From Gemmatimonadota bacterium (GTDB lineage: Bacteria; Gemmatimonadota; Gemmatimonadetes; Gemmatimonadales; Gemmatimonadaceae), in the NCBI GenBank assembly GCA_947457715.1, contig CANGXK010000011.1, positions 1 through 19,292 on the forward strand: a DNA stretch of 19,292 bases. Reading direction: 5' to 3'. Made by a program: the position numbers and the translations under genes. Under the pieces are notes generated by a model. The model ran no database searches, was not told the origin of the DNA, and was given only the letters and a program-made list of their open reading frames with translations. Of the stretch, positions 15,844 through 19,292 are shown one piece after another. Each line of letters starts with the position of its first letter. Position 1 is the first letter of the stretch.

Positions 15844-15946
15844 ACCGCTACTCCGTTGCCACATGTCATGTCCAAAGGCGGCCGGCGGGAGCGTGCAGGA
15901 GGGCGGCACACTCAGAGGCAAACGCGACGGCACTTCGGACTCGGGT

Positions 15947-15976
15947 AGTATTCGGAGCCGAGCGATCCGGTGTCAA
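15947..15976 (-). promoter_or_regulatory. Possible sigma-70-type promoter of the BLUF gene
   Basis: On the minus strand a perfect TTGACA (15976-15971) is followed after 18 bases by AATACT (15952-15947), matching four of six -10 positions. It lies about 105 bases before the ATG at 15843 and would give a leader of roughly 95 bases. The gap 15844-16026 shows no gene. Confidence 0.4.
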
Positions 15977-16026
15977 GCGAACGGGACGTGTTTAGACCGT
16001 TGGAAAATGGGTTCGGACCGCGAGTC

Positions 16027-16323
16027 CTAATGCGGCGCCAGTTCGGCGAAGATCACCACGTGGTTCTTTTCGAAGTGCTTTGCACACGATGGGCACGTCG
16101 CGTAGAAGAAGGGGTGCTGCTTGCCCATGTCGCGGTACGGTCCCTCGAAGGTTTTCGTGAGGACGGTGGCCATGTTGATCGGCACGTGGAACAGGGCGCG
16201 GACGTGGTCCTTCAGGACGAGTTTGTCCTTCCACTCGAACATGCGCCCCTCCCACTGGGCGGGATCGAGCCGGGCACAACAACCGGTCTCGGCGTTGTCG
16301 TAGTTCGTTTCAGCGAGTCGCAT
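16027..16323 (-). CDS. Small cysteine-containing protein of a conserved family, shortened form (98 aa)
   Basis: The beginning (TGCCARLDPAQWEGRMFEWKD in outline, residues 13-33), the middle (FEGPYRDMGK, 59-68) and the end (FFYATCPSCAKHFEKNHVV, 72-90) match a conserved bacterial family, often labelled hydrolase without proof, that I recall at about 140-150 residues. Here the blocks are joined with the usual middle part missing after IPLNMG-like VPINMA (47-52), and with the segment between GK and FFY cut to three residues. Four cysteines remain: Cys15-Cys16 and the pair Cys77/Cys80 in a CPSC motif, which might bind metal. No signal peptide. The ATG at 16323 has a strong ribosome site (AGGAGAGG). 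Divergent from the S9 peptidase with 186 bases between. Function unknown. Confidence 0.78.
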   Translation of the reverse strand: MRLAETNYDNAETGCCARLDPAQWEGRMFEWKDKLVLKDHVRALFHVPINMATVLTKTFEGPYRDMGKQHPFFYATCPSCAKHFEKNHVVIFAELAPH

Positions 16324-16437
16324 CGGCCTCTCCTGTGTCGTGGGGATGGGCAAGGTGGCGTGCGACGACGGCGATGCGCGTCGGGTGATGGCTGACGACG
16401 GTGTCAGGTCGCCCGGCCGTGGTGGCGACCAGAACCA

Positions 16438-16466
16438 TTGTGTGGGTCGGCGTGTGGTCGTAGCAT
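16438..16466 (+). promoter_or_regulatory. Possible promoter of the S9 peptidase gene
   Basis: TTGTGT (16438-16443), 17 bases, then TAGCAT (16461-16466). The -10 box is identical to the one proposed for the TonB-dependent receptor. The transcript would have a leader of about 37 bases including AGGA at 16498-16501 before the ATG at 16510. Confidence 0.4.
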
Positions 16467-16509
16467 CGGGCGGTCACCCCCGATCGCCTCGCTCCCCAGG
16501 ACTCCCGCC

Positions 16510-19263
16510 ATGACGTCTCGGATTGCCGCCCTGCGGCTCGCTGCCCTGCGGCTCGCTGCTCTCTTGCTCTCCACCGGCGCCGCCATTCCGGCCTTGGCGC
16601 AGGGGAAGCCGACGCTCACCCCGCAGGACTATGGGAAGTGGGAGTCGCTGACCGCGGCGCGCCTCGCGCCGAACGGTGGGTGGTTGGCGTACGGCGTGAA
16701 CCGGGTGAACGAAGAGAACGAACTGCGCCTGCGCGGTGGCACGCGCGACACGACCATCGTGATTCCCTTCGGTGTGCAGCCACAATTCGCGCCGACCTCG
16801 CAGTGGGTCGCGTATCTGGTCGGTGTGGCGCCCAAGGAACGCGATCGTCTCGTGAAGGACAAGAAGCCGGTGCGCACGGCGTTCGGTGCGCGCCATCTCG
16901 CCACCGGTGATTCGATCAGCATTGCCGACGCGAGTGCCTTCGCCTTCAGCGCCGACGGACAGTTCCTGTCGGTCACCAAGTATCCGGCCGAAGGGAAGAA
17001 GAGCTCCGACGTCATGGTGCTGTCACTGGCCACGGGTACGCGGCTGGTGCTCAACAACGTGACCGAGCAGGCGTGGTCGGGTGGCGGCGCGAAGCTGGCG
17101 TTCGCGATCACGGTGGATGGCAGCGCCGGGAATGCTCTGCAGCTGTACGATGGCCGTGTCGGTGCCGTGCAGGTGCTCGACGCCTCGCCGTCGGTGTATC
17201 GCGGCATTGCGTGGCGCACGAACAGCAACGATCTGGCCGTGCTGCGTTCAGTGAGCGCAAAAGAGTTTGCCGACACCACTCACACGATTCTAGCGTGGCG
17301 CGATGTGGGTGGCGCGGGCGCGCAGGCGCCGCGAATGCTCGACGCGAGTGCCGCGCAGGCGGTGCCCGCGGGATTCCGCGTGACGGACTACCGCCGGCCA
17401 TCGTGGTCGAAGGATGGTCGCACCCTCTACGTGGGAGTGCGCCAGCGCGAGCCGGTGGCGGCGCTGCCGAAGAAGAGCGAGGAGAAGGTGTCGGATGTCG
17501 AGATCTGGCATCCCAAGGATGTGCACGTGATTCCCGAGCAGCGCTCGAGCGAACAGCGCGACCTGCGCAGCACCCTGCTCGCGAGCTGGTCGCTCGGTGC
17601 CTCGAGTGTGAAGGCGTTGAGCACGAACGTAGCCGAACAGGCCACGGTGCTCGACGGCGATCGCTTTGCGACGGAGACCGACCGCACGCCGTATCCGTTC
17701 GGGCAGATGTTTGGCCGACGTGACCTCGACATCTACAAAATCGATCTGAGCAGCGGCGCGCGCACCAAGCTGCTCACGAAGATCCGCTATTCGTTCGGCG
17801 GTGACCCGACGGGCCGTCGCCATGTGTGGTTCGACGGGCGTGACTACTGGGCGGTGGAAATCGCCAGCGGCACTCGCACGAATCTTACGGCGCGGCTGGC
17901 GGGTGGCCGCGTGGACTTCGTGGATCGTGAAGACGATCACCCCATGGACGTGCTGCCGCCCATTGGCGCGCCGCTGTGGTCGCACGATGGCAACACGCTG
18001 CTGGTGAATGGCGCGTACGACGTATGGGCGCTGGCGCTCGACGGCTCGGGCGGTCGCATGCTGACCAACGGCGCGCGTGAGGGACTCGAGCATCGCGTGG
18101 TGTCGTTTGCCGGATTCGGCGGCACGGCGGTCGAGCGGGCGGTGAACCTCTCGAAGCCGGTGTATCTGTCGCTGTACGGCAAGCGCAGCAAGAAGAGCGG
18201 CTACGCGCGCCTCGCCAACGGCGCGGTGACGACGCTGGCCATCGGCGATGCGCAGTACGCGTCGCTGGCGAAGGCCGACAGCAGCGACACGTACGTGTAC
18301 ACGCGCCAGCGTTTCGACGAATCGCCGAACGTCTTCATGGCGAAGAGCGATCTCGCCGATGCCAAGGCGATGTCGAGCACGAACACGTTTCAGCGCGACG
18401 TCGCGTGGGGCAAGGCCGAGCTGATGAACTTCACCAGCACCATCGGCAAGCCACTGCAGGCGATTCTGTACTACCCGGCCAACTACGTGCCGGGCAAGAA
18501 GTATCCGATGATCGTGTACACGTACGAGTTGCTCACGCAGGGGCTGCACCGCTACATCGTGCCGCGCGAGAACGACTACTACAACGCGAACGTGTTCACG
18601 CAGCAGGGCTACTTCGTGCTGATGCCTGACATCGTGTTCCGTCCGCGCGAGCCCGGCATCTCGGTGCTGCATTCGGTCGAACCGGCGGTGCGCCGCGTGC
18701 TGGCGCGCGGCCTGGTGGACCCGGCGCGCGTGGGGCACGCCGGACATTCGCAGGGCGGTTACGAGGCGGCGTTCCTGGCCACGCACAGCTCGCTGTTCGC
18801 GACCGCCGTGATGGGCGCCGGCATCTCCGACATGGTGAGCTTCGCGGGACAGATGCACTGGAGCTCCGTGCCCGAATTCGATCACTGGGAAACCGGGCAG
18901 TTCCGCATGCAGGTCGCGCCTTGGGAAGATGTGGCCGCGATGACGCGCAACTCGCCGATCACGAAGATTCACGAGATGCGCGCCAAGTCGCTGCTGATCG
19001 AGATCGGTGGCGAAGATCCCACCGTGGACATGCGTCAGGGCGTGGAGCTCTACAACTACGCCCGTCGGGCCGGCAAGAACGCGGTGATGTTGTTGTACCC
19101 CGGCGAAGGGCATGGCCTTGGCAAGAAGGAGAATGCGGTGGATTACGAGCGGCGCATTCTGCAGTGGTTCGCCCACTACCTGAAGGGCGAGCCGGCCGCG
19201 TCGTGGATCACCGACGGGCAGAGCTGGCTGGAGCGGAAAAAGCTGCTGGACGCCAATAAGTGA
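16510..19263 (+). CDS. Secreted S9-family (prolyl oligopeptidase type) serine peptidase (917 aa)
   Basis: Exported peptidase, probably periplasmic, that cleaves short peptides. A signal peptide (residues 1-31, ending IPALAQG) is followed by a long beta-propeller region (about 40-590, repeated blades such as SWSKDGRTLYVG, LWSHDGNTLLVNGAYDVWAL). The alpha/beta-hydrolase domain starts near residue 640 (GKPLQAILYYPANYVPGKKYP). The catalytic triad is Ser747 in GHSQGGY, Asp836 in GGEDPTVD and His868 in GEGHGLG; order and spacing fit S9. Gln after the Ser replaces the Tyr of DPP-IV-like members, which suggests the acylaminoacyl-peptidase-like side of the family. The ATG at 16510 is chosen because it begins the signal peptide and follows AGGA; the frame extends to 16438 without a start that has a ribosome site. 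The remaining 29 bases to the window end show nothing. Confidence 0.93.
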   Translation: MTSRIAALRLAALRLAALLLSTGAAIPALAQGKPTLTPQDYGKWESLTAARLAPNGGWLAYGVNRVNEENELRLRGGTRDTTIVIPFGVQPQFAPTSQWVAYLVGVAPKERDRLVKDKKPVRTAFGARHLATGDSISIADASAFAFSADGQFLSVTKYPAEGKKSSDVMVLSLATGTRLVLNNVTEQAWSGGGAKLAFAITVDGSAGNALQLYDGRVGAVQVLDASPSVYRGIAWRTNSNDLAVLRSVSAKEFADTTHTILAWRDVGGAGAQAPRMLDASAAQAVPAGFRVTDYRRPSWSKDGRTLYVGVRQREPVAALPKKSEEKVSDVEIWHPKDVHVIPEQRSSEQRDLRSTLLASWSLGASSVKALSTNVAEQATVLDGDRFATETDRTPYPFGQMFGRRDLDIYKIDLSSGARTKLLTKIRYSFGGDPTGRRHVWFDGRDYWAVEIASGTRTNLTARLAGGRVDFVDREDDHPMDVLPPIGAPLWSHDGNTLLVNGAYDVWALALDGSGGRMLTNGAREGLEHRVVSFAGFGGTAVERAVNLSKPVYLSLYGKRSKKSGYARLANGAVTTLAIGDAQYASLAKADSSDTYVYTRQRFDESPNVFMAKSDLADAKAMSSTNTFQRDVAWGKAELMNFTSTIGKPLQAILYYPANYVPGKKYPMIVYTYELLTQGLHRYIVPRENDYYNANVFTQQGYFVLMPDIVFRPREPGISVLHSVEPAVRRVLARGLVDPARVGHAGHSQGGYEAAFLATHSSLFATAVMGAGISDMVSFAGQMHWSSVPEFDHWETGQFRMQVAPWEDVAAMTRNSPITKIHEMRAKSLLIEIGGEDPTVDMRQGVELYNYARRAGKNAVMLLYPGEGHGLGKKENAVDYERRILQWFAHYLKGEPAASWITDGQSWLERKKLLDANK
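16528..16557 (+). repeat. 15-base tandem duplication in the S9 signal peptide
   Basis: gccctgcggctcgct occurs at 16528-16542 and again at 16543-16557, then a diverged start of a third copy. Each copy encodes Ala-Leu-Arg-Leu-Ala, so the hydrophobic core of the signal peptide is partly built by an in-frame duplication. Confidence 0.8.
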
Positions 19264-19292
19264 CGGGGGAGTGACTAGACTTCAGGCACGAT

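Noticed and set aside
17290..19176. 628-codon open frame on the minus strand opposite the S9 peptidase
   Set aside because: Same kind of shadow: low-complexity His/Arg-rich sequence, no start signal, and the plus strand has a full catalytic triad.

Overview
The window looks like a piece of chromosome from a GC-rich Gram-negative bacterium, most probably a member of the Gemmatimonadota. This is inferred from the base composition and the gene families: long TonB-dependent receptors with an N-terminal carboxypeptidase-regulatory-like domain, a short plug-only relative of them, an S9 peptidase with a Gly-His-Ser-Gln-Gly-Gly nucleophile elbow, Mla-type lipid transport and exported PIG-L deacetylase. 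No rRNA, tRNA, CRISPR array, transposase or phage gene was seen. Coding density is high and every gap is shorter than 200 bases.

Layout. 1-694 is the C-terminal part of a phospholipase-D-type cardiolipin synthase, cut by the window edge. 880-1800 is a tandem-domain universal stress protein. A minus-strand operon (5033 to 1809) encodes an MgtC/DUF4010 membrane protein, an MlaE permease and an MlaD/MCE protein; no ATPase gene is in view. Divergent from it is an ArsR-methyltransferase fusion regulator (5160-6140) that abuts ahcY (S-adenosylhomocysteine hydrolase, 6141-7631). It is preceded by a 26-base dyad that looks like its operator, and ahcY is followed by a hairpin terminator. Then come an exported plug-only protein (7710-9182), a convergent exported PIG-L deacetylase (10056 to 9193) and a 1264-residue TonB-dependent receptor (13906 to 10112) that probably form one transcript. 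Only 20 bases divide the receptor from a divergent exported protein of unknown function (13927-14727). The right part holds a BLUF photoreceptor with an AppA-like cobalamin/heme-type C-terminal module (15843 to 14776), a small cysteine-containing protein (16323 to 16027) and a secreted S9 peptidase (16510-19263).

How the genes fit together. The regulator-ahcY pair is a self-contained unit of the methyl cycle: the regulator probably senses S-adenosylhomocysteine or SAM and controls its own promoter and ahcY. The 3690-5033, mlaE and mlaD genes are translationally coupled or tightly spaced, pointing to envelope lipid or ion homeostasis. The receptor, deacetylase, plug-only protein and S9 peptidase are all exported and suit polymer or peptide scavenging at the outer membrane.

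The most unusual items are the LTxxQ (Spy/CpxP-like) extension behind the last barrel strand of the receptor, the complete BLUF plus B12-type architecture, the regulator/ahcY operator, and a 20-base bidirectional region in which two overlapping -10 boxes each lie five bases from a start codon, suggesting leaderless mRNAs.
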